Positions 48,903-57,318 of a stretch of 64,000 nucleotides of DNA are shown here, one piece after another. Each line of letters opens with the position of its first letter. Position 1 is the first letter of the stretch. A program made the position numbers and the translations under genes. The stretch spans positions 6,586 to 70,585 of the forward strand of contig CAKTVQ010000007.1 of assembly GCA_934630375.1 (NCBI GenBank), in the 5' to 3' direction. The notes below the pieces were generated by a model. It was not told the DNA's origin. It was given only the letters and a program-made list of their open reading frames with translations, and did not search any database. Origin of the DNA: an uncultured Collinsella sp. GTDB lineage: Bacteria > Actinomycetota > Coriobacteriia > Coriobacteriales > Coriobacteriaceae.

Positions 48903-50090
48903 ATGACCGAGCTCCAAGAACTTCGTCGCTATCGGCGCGACTTGCACCGCATTCCGGAGCTCGATTTCGATCTTCCTCAAACCATAGCCTATATCGAGGG
49001 CGTGCTCGCCTCGCTTACCTGTGAAGTAACCCATCCGTGCCCCAGCTGCGTCTGCGCTTTCTTCGATGCCGGCACGGGCGCCGCGCATGCCACGGCGATT
49101 CGCGCCGACATGGACGCCCTGCCCATCGCGGAGGCAACGGGCGCGGCCTTTGCCTCGACGCATCCCGGTAAGATGCATGCGTGCGGTCACGACGGTCACA
49201 TGGCCATGGTGCTTGCCGCCGCGACGTATGTCGATCGCATGATTCGTGAGCAGCCAGGTGCCATCAAGCACAACGTGCTCTTTGTGTTCCAGCCTGCCGA
49301 GGAGACGACCGGTGGCGCCAAGACGGTATGCGAGAGCGGTGTGTTCGAGCGCTACGGGGTCGACCGCATTTTTGGCTTTCACGTGTGGCCCGATCTGCCT
49401 GCGAACACGTTGGCGAGTTGTTCCGGCCCGCTGCTGGCGCGCTCGAGCGAGACGCACGTGCACATTCACGGGACAAGCATCCATATTGCAAAGACCTATG
49501 GTGTGCCGGTTGAGGAGTCGCACGATGCCGCGCTGGCGGCTGCCAAGTTCTTGGTTGCCGAGCGCGAGCTGATGGACGAGCTGAGCACCGACGAGCCCTG
49601 CATTGGCAAGTTCGGCCTGCTGCAGGCAGGCACCGTCTGCAATGCGGTGGCGGGGGAGGCCCATGTGGCCGGCAGTCTGCGTGTGTTTACGGACGACATG
49701 TTCGACCGCGCGCGTGAGGGCGTGCGCCGCGTGCTGGACGATGCTTGTGCCGCAACGGGCTGCACGTATGATCTCGACTTTGCCGAGGGCTATCCGCCAG
49801 TCGATAACGACCCCGAGTTGTTTGCCAATGTTGTGCCTGCCTTGCTCGGGCTGCAACTCGTGGATGAGCCGCTGCTAATCGCCGAGGATTTCGCGTTCTA
49901 TCAGCGCCATCTGCCGGGCGTGTTTTTCTTGCTGGGCACGGGCGTGCCAGAGGGACAAGAAAACCCGATCGACGCTGATAGCTGCCCAGCCTATGCCACA
50001 AGCGCTCTGCATACCGATAGCATGCTCTTCGACGAGGAAATCCTACTCAAGGGCCTCGATGTCTACAAACGATTGCTTGGCTTGGAGTGA
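48903..50090 (+). CDS. M20 family amidohydrolase, candidate N-acetyl-DAP deacetylase
   Basis: This 395-residue zinc amidohydrolase contains RRDLHRIPELDFDLPQTIAYI, TAIRADMDALPIAEATG, the metal motif GKMHACGHDGHMAMVL, VLFVFQPAEETTGGAKTVCESG and FGFHVWPDLP. The family includes hippuricase, IAA-amino-acid hydrolases and N-acetyldiaminopimelate deacetylase. The divergent dapH-containing operon makes the last the likely job. The ATG at 48903 has GAAAGGATCCTTT upstream. A small membrane-protein gene follows, with its start almost touching the stop. Confidence 0.85.
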   Translation: MTELQELRRYRRDLHRIPELDFDLPQTIAYIEGVLASLTCEVTHPCPSCVCAFFDAGTGAAHATAIRADMDALPIAEATGAAFASTHPGKMHACGHDGHMAMVLAAATYVDRMIREQPGAIKHNVLFVFQPAEETTGGAKTVCESGVFERYGVDRIFGFHVWPDLPANTLASCSGPLLARSSETHVHIHGTSIHIAKTYGVPVEESHDAALAAAKFLVAERELMDELSTDEPCIGKFGLLQAGTVCNAVAGEAHVAGSLRVFTDDMFDRAREGVRRVLDDACAATGCTYDLDFAEGYPPVDNDPELFANVVPALLGLQLVDEPLLIAEDFAFYQRHLPGVFFLLGTGVPEGQENPIDADSCPAYATSALHTDSMLFDEEILLKGLDVYKRLLGLE

Positions 50091-50092
50091 CG

Positions 50093-50416
50093 ATGGAACG
50101 ACGCCGACAGTCTGCCGTATATAGCCCGGGTGGATGCGGGTGTGGCTTGCTACTGCTTCCGGTTATTGCTGTGAGCATTGGCGTGATGTTTGCGCTTGCC
50201 GGGGTGGCAGCGGCGGCACTCGTGTTGCTGATTGTGGCCATCGGCGTGACGGTCTGGCTGTGCCGTTCTCGCGAGCAGCGCCGCGCCGACGGTAAGACCA
50301 ATGTCGGCTGGGTCGTCTTCCTGATCATTGCGTACCTATTGAGCATCAGCTACCTGGTGTTCTTTGTCCTATTGATGATCAGTGCCTTTACCGGGAAATC
50401 CGTCATGGTGGGTTGA
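50093..50416 (+). CDS. Small membrane protein, unknown
   Basis: This 107-residue protein has a Gly/Cys motif (YSPGGCGCG), two adjacent hydrophobic helices (about 20-58) and a third (about 75-100). The basic segment CRSREQRRADGK lies between them. Its ATG is 2 bases after the deacetylase stop, with TTGGAG inside that gene as ribosome site, so the two are cotranscribed. No family recognised. Confidence 0.65.
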   Translation: MERRRQSAVYSPGGCGCGLLLLPVIAVSIGVMFALAGVAAAALVLLIVAIGVTVWLCRSREQRRADGKTNVGWVVFLIIAYLLSISYLVFFVLLMISAFTGKSVMVG

Positions 50417-50521
50417 TGCGCTGCCAGCAGACGGTCACGCAAAGTGCGTTTGCTCGGCGCCTGGATAGCTGCATTGGCCGTTTACCGCAACCTTAGCTCT
50501 CAGCTAATGAATTCAAGTTCA

Positions 50522-50575
50522 ATCCTTTCTACGATGTGCTGTGTGCCGGCACGGTAGCCGGATCGTAGGAAGGAT
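50522..50575 (+). promoter_or_regulatory. Hairpin sequestering a ribosome-binding site
   Basis: ATCCTTTCTACGAT (50522-50535) pairs with ATCGTAGGAAGGAT (50562-50575) over 14 bp with one G-U. An inner CCGGC/GCCGG stem stacks on it. The 3' arm contains the AGGAAGG site of the gene starting at 50581, so folding would block its translation. Confidence 0.6.
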
Positions 50576-50580
50576 GAATA

Positions 50581-51024
50581 ATGGCAAAAGAGGGAAAGAA
50601 GCCGATCGGCAAGATTGTCCTAGGCGTCATCGTGGTGCTGGTTATCGTCGGTGCCGTGGGCTCTATGGGTGGCAATTCAACCGATTCGTCTGCGAGCGAT
50701 TCGGCAAAACCTGCCGAGGCGACACAGCAGGCTGAGGAGCAAAAAGAACCGCAAGAACCGTATACCATTGCTGACGAGGCTGAAGACACCTCCAGTCAGT
50801 TTGCCTATAAGATCACGGGCACGCTGACCAATAACACGGACAAGGAAAAGAGCTACATTCAGATTGAGTATGTTCTGTATGATGCCGATGGCAACCAGGT
50901 TGGAACGGCTCTTGCAAACACCAACCATCTGAAGGCGGGCGGCTCCTGGAAGTTCGAGGCACTGGGTACGGTGTCTCCCGACCAGGTTGCTAGCTGGGAG
51001 CGTTCGGACGTAAGCGGTTTCTAG
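50581..51024 (+). CDS. Membrane-anchored FxLYD-domain protein
   Basis: This 147-residue protein has a short Lys-rich cytoplasmic start, one membrane helix (about 11-30, IVLGVIVVLVIVGAVG), a Ser/Glu/Gln-rich stalk and a beta-sandwich (about 70-147). The sandwich has ITGTLTNNTDKEKSYIQIEYVLYDADGNQVGTA, the FxLYD pattern here written YVLYD. Such domains sit outside the membrane with unknown ligands. Its ribosome site lies in a long hairpin, suggesting translational control. An XRE regulator follows 32 bases later. Confidence 0.75.
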   Translation: MAKEGKKPIGKIVLGVIVVLVIVGAVGSMGGNSTDSSASDSAKPAEATQQAEEQKEPQEPYTIADEAEDTSSQFAYKITGTLTNNTDKEKSYIQIEYVLYDADGNQVGTALANTNHLKAGGSWKFEALGTVSPDQVASWERSDVSGF

Positions 51025-51056
51025 CATGTTGCATGCACTGGGGGAGGTGAAGTCGT

Positions 51057-51479
51057 ATGCCCGATAAAAAGCTGACCGAGGAGTTGCTCAATGAGCTTCT
51101 CGATGCGCCGAACATCGATGGCTATATCAGGGAGCACGACTTTGCCGCCCCGTCGCTTTCGGACTACCTGAAGCAGCTGCTGCAGGAAAAGGGCTTGGAG
51201 CGCTCGCGCGTGGTTCGTATGGCCGATCTCAATGAGACGTTTGGCTATCAGATCTTTACCGGCGCACGCCATCCGAGTCGCAACAAGGTGCTGCAGATTG
51301 CCTTTGCGATGGCGCTGTCGATGAAAGAGACCAATCGCGCACTGACGGCCGCCGGAGCCAGCGTTCTCAACTGTAAGGACCGGCGCGACGCCATCATCAT
51401 CTTTTGCATTGATCGCGGCTGCAGCCTGCAAAAGGTTAACGAGGAGCTATATCGCTTTGGTGAGGAGACGGTCAGCTAG
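51057..51479 (+). CDS. XRE-type helix-turn-helix protein upstream of the kinase
   Basis: This 140-residue protein has a lambda-repressor-like HTH in its middle: LSDYLKQLLQEKGLERSRVVRMADLNETFGYQIFTGARHPSRNKVLQIAFAM. A helical C-terminus with two cysteines (IIFCIDRGCSLQKVNEELYRFG) follows. It is likely a DNA-binding protein, and it lies 86 bases upstream of a Ser/Thr kinase gene on the same strand. Such pairing suggests a kinase-regulator unit, but phosphorylation is only inferred. The start follows GGGGGAGGTGAAGTCGT. Confidence 0.75.
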   Translation: MPDKKLTEELLNELLDAPNIDGYIREHDFAAPSLSDYLKQLLQEKGLERSRVVRMADLNETFGYQIFTGARHPSRNKVLQIAFAMALSMKETNRALTAAGASVLNCKDRRDAIIIFCIDRGCSLQKVNEELYRFGEETVS

Positions 51480-51521
51480 CCGGTGGTGCCAAGCTTGGAA
51501 CCGTTTAGGAAAGCCCTAAAC

Positions 51522-51561
51522 GCGCAGGGCACGGATGCCGCAGGGCGCCCGTGCCCTGCGC
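51522..51561 (+). promoter_or_regulatory. Strong hairpin directly before the kinase start
   Basis: GCGCAGGGCACGG (51522-51534) pairs perfectly with CCGTGCCCTGCGC (51549-51561). The first ATG is 4 bases later, and no ribosome-binding sequence lies between. No T-run follows. Confidence 0.6.
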
Positions 51562-51565
51562 TATT

Positions 51566-52954
51566 ATGGACGCTATGGATACTCAGGACCCAACATATTC
51601 CGACGATGAGCTGACTGCCGCGCTCGCTGAGCACCTGGCGTCGCTCGACCGTAACGACAGCTATCGCGTTGATCGCGTGCTTAAGCGCTCGCCGGTCGAG
51701 ACGACCGAGCTCGTGTATTTCGAAGGCTCTGGCGGCGGTTCGCTTGGACCTTTTGTGCGCAAGCGCATCGATGCGTCGGCGCAAATCGGCGGGGCATACG
51801 AGCGTCTGTTTGCCGCCCAGCGGGCAGGCAGGCGTTTTGAGCACCTGCCCAGAATCGTCGATTGTCGTCGTGTGGGCGACGAGCTCAACGTGGTTATGGA
51901 ATACATCGAAGGCGATACGCTCGAGGCCTTAGTGGGGCGCTTGGGCGCGACGCCCGATTATGCGCATGAGTTATTTCCTGCTCTCTGCGATGCAGTCGGC
52001 GAGCTCCATGCTGGTTTTGCGACGGCGGGAGAGCCGGCGGTGCCGGTGATTCACCGCGACCTTAAGCCGTCGAACATTATCGTGTCGGGTGTGCAGTATG
52101 CGCCCAATGCCGGTATGAGCTTTTCGTCGCTAGTGATTATCGATTTGGGAATTGCGCGCGTGTGGCGCGACGGCGCCGATGCCGATACCGTCAAGTTTGG
52201 TACGCGGCCCTACGCGCCGCCCGAGCAGTATGGGTTTGGGCAGACGAGCGTGCGCAGCGACGTGTATGCACTCGGCGCGCTTCTCTTCTTTTGCCTGACG
52301 GGAGCCGACCCTAAGCCGGGACGCGACATGCACGAACAATGCGAGATGCGCGGCGTTCCTTCTTCTCTGACCGATGTCATTTGCATGGCGATGGCGCTCG
52401 ACCCAGCCAAGCGCTTTGCGAGCGCGGAGGCATTGGGGCGGGCGACGCGCGCGGCATACGACCTGAGTTGCCCTGTGCGACCTCCTGCGCCTGTGCCTGT
52501 TTGTACTCCGGCCTCGGAGACGGTGTTAACGCCCCAAGGGCTCCAGAGCTCCGCAGAGCTTCCTAAGCCTGCCGCCTCCGCTGCATTCGGTCTGCTTTCT
52601 CGCATTCCGGAGCCTCTGGGACGCATTTGGAATACGCTTGTCTGCCTCTCGTTGCTTGTATTCTTTGCCGGAAGCCACTTTGCCGTCTTTCACCCCACGG
52701 AAGCAAATCAAAGCTACCCGACGTGGCTTCTCATAATCGAGTACTTTTTCTTTGTCGACGGTCTCACGGTGCTTCTCCACTTCGCCGTGCTCGACAAGCG
52801 CCGCCTTCGTCGGCAATTCGCACTGCTCGACAGCTATCGCGGCAAGAAACTCGCGAAACTCTGGATTAAGGCATTGGGCGTGCTGCTCCTGTGCATGATC
52901 GTCATAGTTGCGGTTGTCAATGCGACCGGTGTCGTTGACACCTCTACCACCTAA
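51566..52954 (+). CDS. Membrane-bound Ser/Thr protein kinase
   Basis: This protein of about 462 residues has a kinase domain (about 30-300) with VRKRID (ATP-binding Lys), VVMEYIEGDTLEALV (hinge), the catalytic loop VIHRDLKPSNIIV, IIDLGIARV (DLG in place of DFG), and the activation segment GTRPYAPPEQYGFGQTSVRSDVYALGALLFF. The Gly-rich loop is degenerate. Two or three C-terminal membrane helices follow a Pro-rich linker. No PASTA domains are present. The start is uncertain (51566 or 51575) because no ribosome site is visible. Confidence 0.85.
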   Translation: MDAMDTQDPTYSDDELTAALAEHLASLDRNDSYRVDRVLKRSPVETTELVYFEGSGGGSLGPFVRKRIDASAQIGGAYERLFAAQRAGRRFEHLPRIVDCRRVGDELNVVMEYIEGDTLEALVGRLGATPDYAHELFPALCDAVGELHAGFATAGEPAVPVIHRDLKPSNIIVSGVQYAPNAGMSFSSLVIIDLGIARVWRDGADADTVKFGTRPYAPPEQYGFGQTSVRSDVYALGALLFFCLTGADPKPGRDMHEQCEMRGVPSSLTDVICMAMALDPAKRFASAEALGRATRAAYDLSCPVRPPAPVPVCTPASETVLTPQGLQSSAELPKPAASAAFGLLSRIPEPLGRIWNTLVCLSLLVFFAGSHFAVFHPTEANQSYPTWLLIIEYFFFVDGLTVLLHFAVLDKRRLRRQFALLDSYRGKKLAKLWIKALGVLLLCMIVIVAVVNATGVVDTSTT

Positions 52955-52957
52955 AAG

Positions 52958-52983
52958 AAAAGGGCCCCGTTTGGGGCCCTTTT
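52958..52983. terminator. Bidirectional terminator after the kinase gene
   Basis: AAAAGGGCCCC (52958-52968), loop GTTT, GGGGCCCTTTT (52973-52983); symmetric A/T ends serve both converging genes. Confidence 0.92.
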
Positions 52984-52992
52984 CAGCTGTAC

Positions 52993-54126
52993 TTAGATGC
53001 GGTTCATCTGAGCGGCGACCTTGTTATACCAGTCCTGCCACGTGGGCGGGCAGTACTTTTTGGCCGCTGCCGGGGTAAGGGTGGAGCCGTAGTTGGCGCC
53101 CAGGTAGGCAACATGAGCGGAGATGCCCTCGCTCCAGCTGCCAAAGCTGCGCCAACCGCCGCCACGAGCGCTCCAGCCCCAGGCGTTGTAGGAATTGGCG
53201 CAATAAGTGCCCTTGGTGCTCTCGATGCAGGCGATGGCGGGGGACCAACGGGGGTCGACGCCGGTATTCCAAGCGGCGACGGCAAAGTTGTAGCCCTGGC
53301 CTGCCATGGGGGAGCCGGCAAGATAATTGTCGATGCGGCTCGTCCACTCGTTGATGAACGTATCGTAATCGGAGTTACCGGTATTGGCGTTGTTCACCGT
53401 GGTATCGATGGTGGTGTTGGTGTTGGTGGCCTGGCTGCTGGAATTGCTGCCGCTTACGCCCTCGCCCGAGAGCTTCTCGGCGGCAGCGGCCTTGTCGGCC
53501 TCAAGCTTGGCAAGCTCGGCGGCATTTTCCTGCTCGGCTTTTGCCTGCGCCTCGCTGCGGAGCTGCTGGGCCTGTGCCAGCGCATCTTCGGCGTTTTTTT
53601 GCTCTGCCTCAAGCTGGGACTTGGCCTGCTGGAGTTCGGCCTTGTTCTGCTCGAGTTCGGTTTGCATGTTGTTGAGCTCTTCGATCTCGTCGACGCTCGA
53701 GCTCGTGATCTGGTTGGTGTATTTGCAGGTGGTGATGAACTCACCCAGGCTCTGCGCGTTGACCAGGAAGCTCACGATGGGATTGGTGCCCTTCTGGTAC
53801 TTGTACAGATCGCGCATGGCGGAGCTTGCCTTGGCCTGCTGCTCGGGAAGCTTAGCCTCGATTTCCTCGATGCTCGCCTCATTGGAGTCAATCTGCTTTT
53901 GCAGGTCGTCGAGTTTGGTGCGGGCATCGTTGTAGGCGCTCGTGGCGGCTTCGATTTTTTGCTGCGCGGCGGAAAGCTGATCCTGCGTTGCCTGCGAGGC
54001 GGCATACGCCGCAACGGGGGAGAGCATCGGCGTGGCAGTCAGTGCGACAGCGAGTGCGGCGCTCGTGATGATACGAGCCGGCTTCGACGCGATGAGCGCT
54101 GCGACGCGATGATTCGAATGCTGCAT
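52993..54126 (-). CDS. Secreted coiled-coil protein with C-terminal lysozyme-like domain
   Basis: This 377-residue exported protein has a signal peptide (about 1-43, ending AAYAASQ), a long coiled coil (about 45-215, LDDLQKQIDSNEASIEEIEAKLPEQQAKASS and ELEQNKAELQQAKSQLEAEQKNAEDALAQAQ) like PcsB/CwlO cell-wall regulators, and a Ser/Thr/Asn linker. A C-terminal domain (about 260-377) has NFAVAAWNTGVDPRWSPAIACIESTKGTYC and YNAWGWSARGGGW, resembling glucosaminidase/lysozyme folds with a candidate catalytic Glu in CIES. It probably remodels peptidoglycan. The ATG at 54124-54126 follows AGAGGGATTGG. Confidence 0.8.
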   Translation of the reverse strand: MQHSNHRVAALIASKPARIITSAALAVALTATPMLSPVAAYAASQATQDQLSAAQQKIEAATSAYNDARTKLDDLQKQIDSNEASIEEIEAKLPEQQAKASSAMRDLYKYQKGTNPIVSFLVNAQSLGEFITTCKYTNQITSSSVDEIEELNNMQTELEQNKAELQQAKSQLEAEQKNAEDALAQAQQLRSEAQAKAEQENAAELAKLEADKAAAAEKLSGEGVSGSNSSSQATNTNTTIDTTVNNANTGNSDYDTFINEWTSRIDNYLAGSPMAGQGYNFAVAAWNTGVDPRWSPAIACIESTKGTYCANSYNAWGWSARGGGWRSFGSWSEGISAHVAYLGANYGSTLTPAAAKKYCPPTWQDWYNKVAAQMNRI

Positions 54127-54189
54127 CCAATCCCTCTGCAATCAATCGTAGGTTATGGTTCGAACGGTATTCTACTACTGCTTTCGACC

Positions 54190-54295
54190 TCAACTTGAAC
54201 CTTAAAGGTTCCAAAGGGTCAAGTTGAACTTGAGGCTTTGGCTTTGACCTGCAGTTATAGTGAATTGTTGAGAAACCATAGAGTTCAACTTTAAC
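54190..54295. promoter_or_regulatory. Cluster of TCAACTT dyads upstream of the coiled-coil protein gene
   Basis: TCAACTTGA (54190-54198) and TCAAGTTGA (54219-54227) flank AACCTTAAAGGTT (54198-54210). CAAGTTGAACTTGAGG (54220-54235) and GTTCAACTTTAAC (about 54283) add further half-sites. The spacing resembles MerR-type operators. A similar AAGTTGA/TCAACTT dyad lies at 63678-63702 before the C69 dipeptidase gene. Confidence 0.45.
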
Positions 54296-54360
54296 GTTAC
54301 GGAACTCTGTCTGATCGCAGATTCACGCCTTAAGAGCTACTCCAACATGGGGTTTTGCAC

Positions 54361-54993
54361 CTATAGGGTTCCCTCGCGGCGAGCCTGCTCAACTTCTTCG
54401 AGCGCCTCGGCTGGGGTGAAGGAACAGGTGCCGTCGCCGAGCTTGACTGTTTGGATATCGTCTCCGACATGCACCTCTCCGCCTCGAAGCACCACACCGA
54501 AAATGCCCTCGTGGGGAAAGATGCAATCACCGGCGAGATAGTAGATAGCACAGCGGGTGTGGCAGACCTTGCCGATCTGGCTGATCTCGACCAGAACGTC
54601 GTTGCCGATCTTGAGCTGTGTGCCCAAGGGGAGCGAAAGCAAGTTGATACCTTGTGTGGTGAAATTCTCCCCAAAAACGCCTTCGTGCACATCGAGCCCG
54701 CGATGCTGTGCCGTCTGGATTGATTCTGCGGCCAAAAACGAGACTTGGCGGTGCCAGTGCCCGGCGTGCGCATCGGAAGCGAGACCAAACTGCTCAATGA
54801 CGGTATCGTGCCCATCGGAGACGGGCGACTTGCGTGTGCCTTTGTGCGCCGACGTGTTAATCGAGACGATGCGGGCGGGTCCTTCGTAGGCGTTGCTGGC
54901 GGTGCGTAGGGGAGCGGTCGTCTGAGTACGTTCCGCTAGCTCGCGTTTTGCAGCGTCAAGGATGGGGTTGTCGGTCAGATGTTCTTGGGGCAC
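54361..54993 (-). CDS. MOSC domain protein
   Basis: This 210-residue protein has a MOSC beta-barrel (about 40-185): ARIVSINTSAHKGTRKSPV, ASDAHAGHWHRQVSFLAAESI, VFGENFTTQGINLLSLPLGTQLKIG, VEISQIGKVCHTRCAIY with the reactive cysteine, and FPHEGIFGVVLRGGEV. MOSC domains transfer sulfur or bind molybdenum cofactor; stand-alone ones may handle N-hydroxylated substrates. No other molybdenum genes are nearby. Cytoplasmic. Confidence 0.87.
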   Translation of the reverse strand: MPQEHLTDNPILDAAKRELAERTQTTAPLRTASNAYEGPARIVSINTSAHKGTRKSPVSDGHDTVIEQFGLASDAHAGHWHRQVSFLAAESIQTAQHRGLDVHEGVFGENFTTQGINLLSLPLGTQLKIGNDVLVEISQIGKVCHTRCAIYYLAGDCIFPHEGIFGVVLRGGEVHVGDDIQTVKLGDGTCSFTPAEALEEVEQARREGTL

Positions 54994-55132
54994 GCGTGCG
55001 CCTTTCGCTTATGAGATTGACAATATGTTGAATCCTACAACAACGGTAGGTTCATTGCCCGTTGTCGTACAGCGGTGAGTGCCGTCTTTGCGCCGAGTTT
55101 GCTCCTCCGATTGCCATAGATACGGTGGAACT

Positions 55133-55162
55133 TTGGGCACTGGCGGTTTGGCACGCTAGAAT
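55133..55162 (+). promoter_or_regulatory. Candidate promoter of the ATP-grasp gene
   Basis: TTGGGC (55133-55138), an 18-base spacer and TAGAAT (55157-55162), 57 bases before the start codon. Confidence 0.5.
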
Positions 55163-55218
55163 GAATCGGTTGCACTAAGACCGCCCGTTGTGCGGGCAGT
55201 TCATGATAGGAAGTTTCC

Positions 55219-56475
55219 ATGGCATTGCAATTTACAGAGCGCGAGTTCATTCCCGTGCTGCTCGGTGGCGACATCAACGCCTATTCGGTGGCGCGCGCTT
55301 TCTACGAGGAGTATCGGGTCAAGAGTCTGGTCTTTGGCAAGTACCAGACGGGCCCTGCGTATCGAAGCCAGATTATCGACTACACGCCCAATGTCGACAT
55401 CGATACCATGCCCGTGATGCTCAAGACCGTCAACGGCATCGCTCAGGCACATGCCGATAAGACGATTGTCCTGATGGGCTGCGGCGATAACTATGTTGCC
55501 CTGGTGGCTCAGGCAAAGGACGCCAATGAGCTGGCGGATAACATCGTTGCGCCCTACGCACCCTACAGCATGCTCGAGCAGTGCCAGAAGAAGGAGATCT
55601 TCTACGAGCTGTGCGAGAAGCATGGCGTGCCGTATCCGCATACGTTTACCTTTACTGCGCAGATGCTCAACGCGCAAGGCGAGGCGCCGGCCGAGGTGCT
55701 CGACCAGATCGACTTCCCGTTCCCGATGATCCTGAAGCCGTCCGACGGCATCATGTGGTGGCAGCATGAGTTCGAGGGCCAGAAGAAGGCTTATGAGATT
55801 GCCGATCGTGCCGAGCTTGAGCAGGTTATCCGTGACTCCTATGCCAGCGGCTACACCGACGACCTGATCTTGCAGGACCGCGTGCCCGGCAACGACGAGT
55901 ACATGCGCGTGCTCACCAGCTATTCCGACCGTAACGGCAAGGTGCGCATGATGTGCCTGGGCCACGTACTGCTCGAGGAGCATCAGCCCCATGGTGTTGG
56001 CAACCATGCTTGTATCATCACCGAACCCAACGACGAGCTCATGGGCGGCGTGCGCAAGCTGCTCGAGGACCTGAACTTTGTGGGTTATTCCAACTTTGAC
56101 GTGAAGTATGACGAGCGCGATGGCTCGTTTAAGTTCTTCGACTTCAACACCCGTCAGGGCCGCAGCAACTACTACGTAACCAACAGCGGCTTTAACGTTG
56201 CCAAGTATGTGGTGGACGAGTATGTGTACAAGCGCCCGTTTGAGCCGGAGTTTGTGACGGCGCAGGACGAGGCACTGTGGATGGTCGTCCCCATGGGCGT
56301 CGTCGACAAGTACGTCAAGGATCCCGAGTTGCGCGCGAAGGTACATCGCCTAGCCAAGGAGGGCAAGGGCGCCGATCCCTCGTTTATGAAGGGTGACTTT
56401 GTCTTTAACCGCTGGCTGCGCATGTGGCACACCAAGCTGCGCCACTTTAAACTGTTCAAGACGTATTACAAGTAG
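55219..56475 (+). CDS. ATP-grasp ligase, candidate D-aspartate ligase
   Basis: This 418-residue ATP-grasp enzyme has an N-terminal preATP-grasp domain (FIPVLLGGDINAYSVARAFYEEYRVKS), FPMILKPSDGIMWWQHEFEGQKKAYEI (ATP-binding lysine), LILQDRVPGNDEYMRVLTSYSD and the Mg-binding FKFFDFNTRQGRSNYY. Its closest recognised relatives are D-aspartate ligases that add D-Asp to the stem-peptide lysine or ornithine in lactic acid bacteria (Aslfm type). The aspartate-racemase gene immediately downstream supports this. Other amino-acid ligase roles remain possible. Cytoplasmic, with no membrane helix. AGGAAGTTTCC precedes the start. Confidence 0.78.
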   Translation: MALQFTEREFIPVLLGGDINAYSVARAFYEEYRVKSLVFGKYQTGPAYRSQIIDYTPNVDIDTMPVMLKTVNGIAQAHADKTIVLMGCGDNYVALVAQAKDANELADNIVAPYAPYSMLEQCQKKEIFYELCEKHGVPYPHTFTFTAQMLNAQGEAPAEVLDQIDFPFPMILKPSDGIMWWQHEFEGQKKAYEIADRAELEQVIRDSYASGYTDDLILQDRVPGNDEYMRVLTSYSDRNGKVRMMCLGHVLLEEHQPHGVGNHACIITEPNDELMGGVRKLLEDLNFVGYSNFDVKYDERDGSFKFFDFNTRQGRSNYYVTNSGFNVAKYVVDEYVYKRPFEPEFVTAQDEALWMVVPMGVVDKYVKDPELRAKVHRLAKEGKGADPSFMKGDFVFNRWLRMWHTKLRHFKLFKTYYK

Positions 56476-56559
56476 ATGAGTGCGGCGCCCGTCCGGTTTG
56501 CATCGGGCGGGCGCGGGTATGATACGCGCAATTGCGTGGGCGTCACCAAGGAGGCGGCG

Positions 56560-57306
56560 ATGGAAAAGCTGGGAGTTATCGGCGGCATGGGCGCCGAGGC
56601 CACGTCGTATTACTACGACCAGGTGGTGCGCCATACGGCTGCTGCCTGCGACCAAGAGCATATCGACATGGTGGTGCTTTCCAAGTCGACCATGCCCGAC
56701 CGCACGCTGGCCATCAAGACCGGTGAGCATGCCGAGCTGCTGGCGACCATGAAGGAGTGCGCCCAGGCGCTCGAGTCGCTGGGCTGCGCGCATATCGCCA
56801 TTCCCTGCAACACGTCACACTACTTTTACGACCAGATTCAGTCGTTTACGAAGGTGCCGATTATCCACATGCCGCGCGAGTCGGTGCGCTATGCCCTAGC
56901 TGGCGCGGTGATGGGGGAGTGCGAGTTCGATCCTAACCTGAGCATGCCGGCCGAGCCGGTGCGCAAAATCGGCATCATGGGCACCGACGGAACTGTGGGC
57001 GCGGGCGTCTATGGGCGCGAATGCGAGGCCGCGGGCGTCGAGGTCGTCTATCCCAGCGAGAAGCGTCAGGCCGATGTGATGTCGCTTATCTACGACGATG
57101 TGAAGGCCGGACGTGAGCCCGATATGGATAAGTTCGACCGCGTGATGTGGGAGTTTGCCCGCAGCGGCTGCGATCGCGTCATTCTGGCCTGCACGGAGCT
57201 CTCGGTGCTGCAGAAGTACCGCGAGATGCCCGAGATCACCCTCGATGCCATGGATGTCCTGGTGCGCGAATCCATCATCCGCAGCGGCGCCCCCTACCGC
57301 CTCTAG
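56560..57306 (+). CDS. Aspartate/glutamate racemase family protein
   Basis: This 248-residue cofactor-independent racemase begins MEKLGVIGGMGAEATSYYYDQVV. The two catalytic cysteines lie in IAIPCNTSHYFYDQI (near residue 84) and RVILACTELSVLQ (near residue 209), and GIMGTDGTVGAGVY is also present. The family is closest to aspartate racemases. Next to the ATP-grasp ligase it would supply D-aspartate. The ATG at 56560 follows CCAAGGAGGCGGCG; an upstream frame lacks family similarity. Confidence 0.87.
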   Translation: MEKLGVIGGMGAEATSYYYDQVVRHTAAACDQEHIDMVVLSKSTMPDRTLAIKTGEHAELLATMKECAQALESLGCAHIAIPCNTSHYFYDQIQSFTKVPIIHMPRESVRYALAGAVMGECEFDPNLSMPAEPVRKIGIMGTDGTVGAGVYGRECEAAGVEVVYPSEKRQADVMSLIYDDVKAGREPDMDKFDRVMWEFARSGCDRVILACTELSVLQKYREMPEITLDAMDVLVRESIIRSGAPYRL

Positions 57307-57318
57307 CTTCCGACCTGT

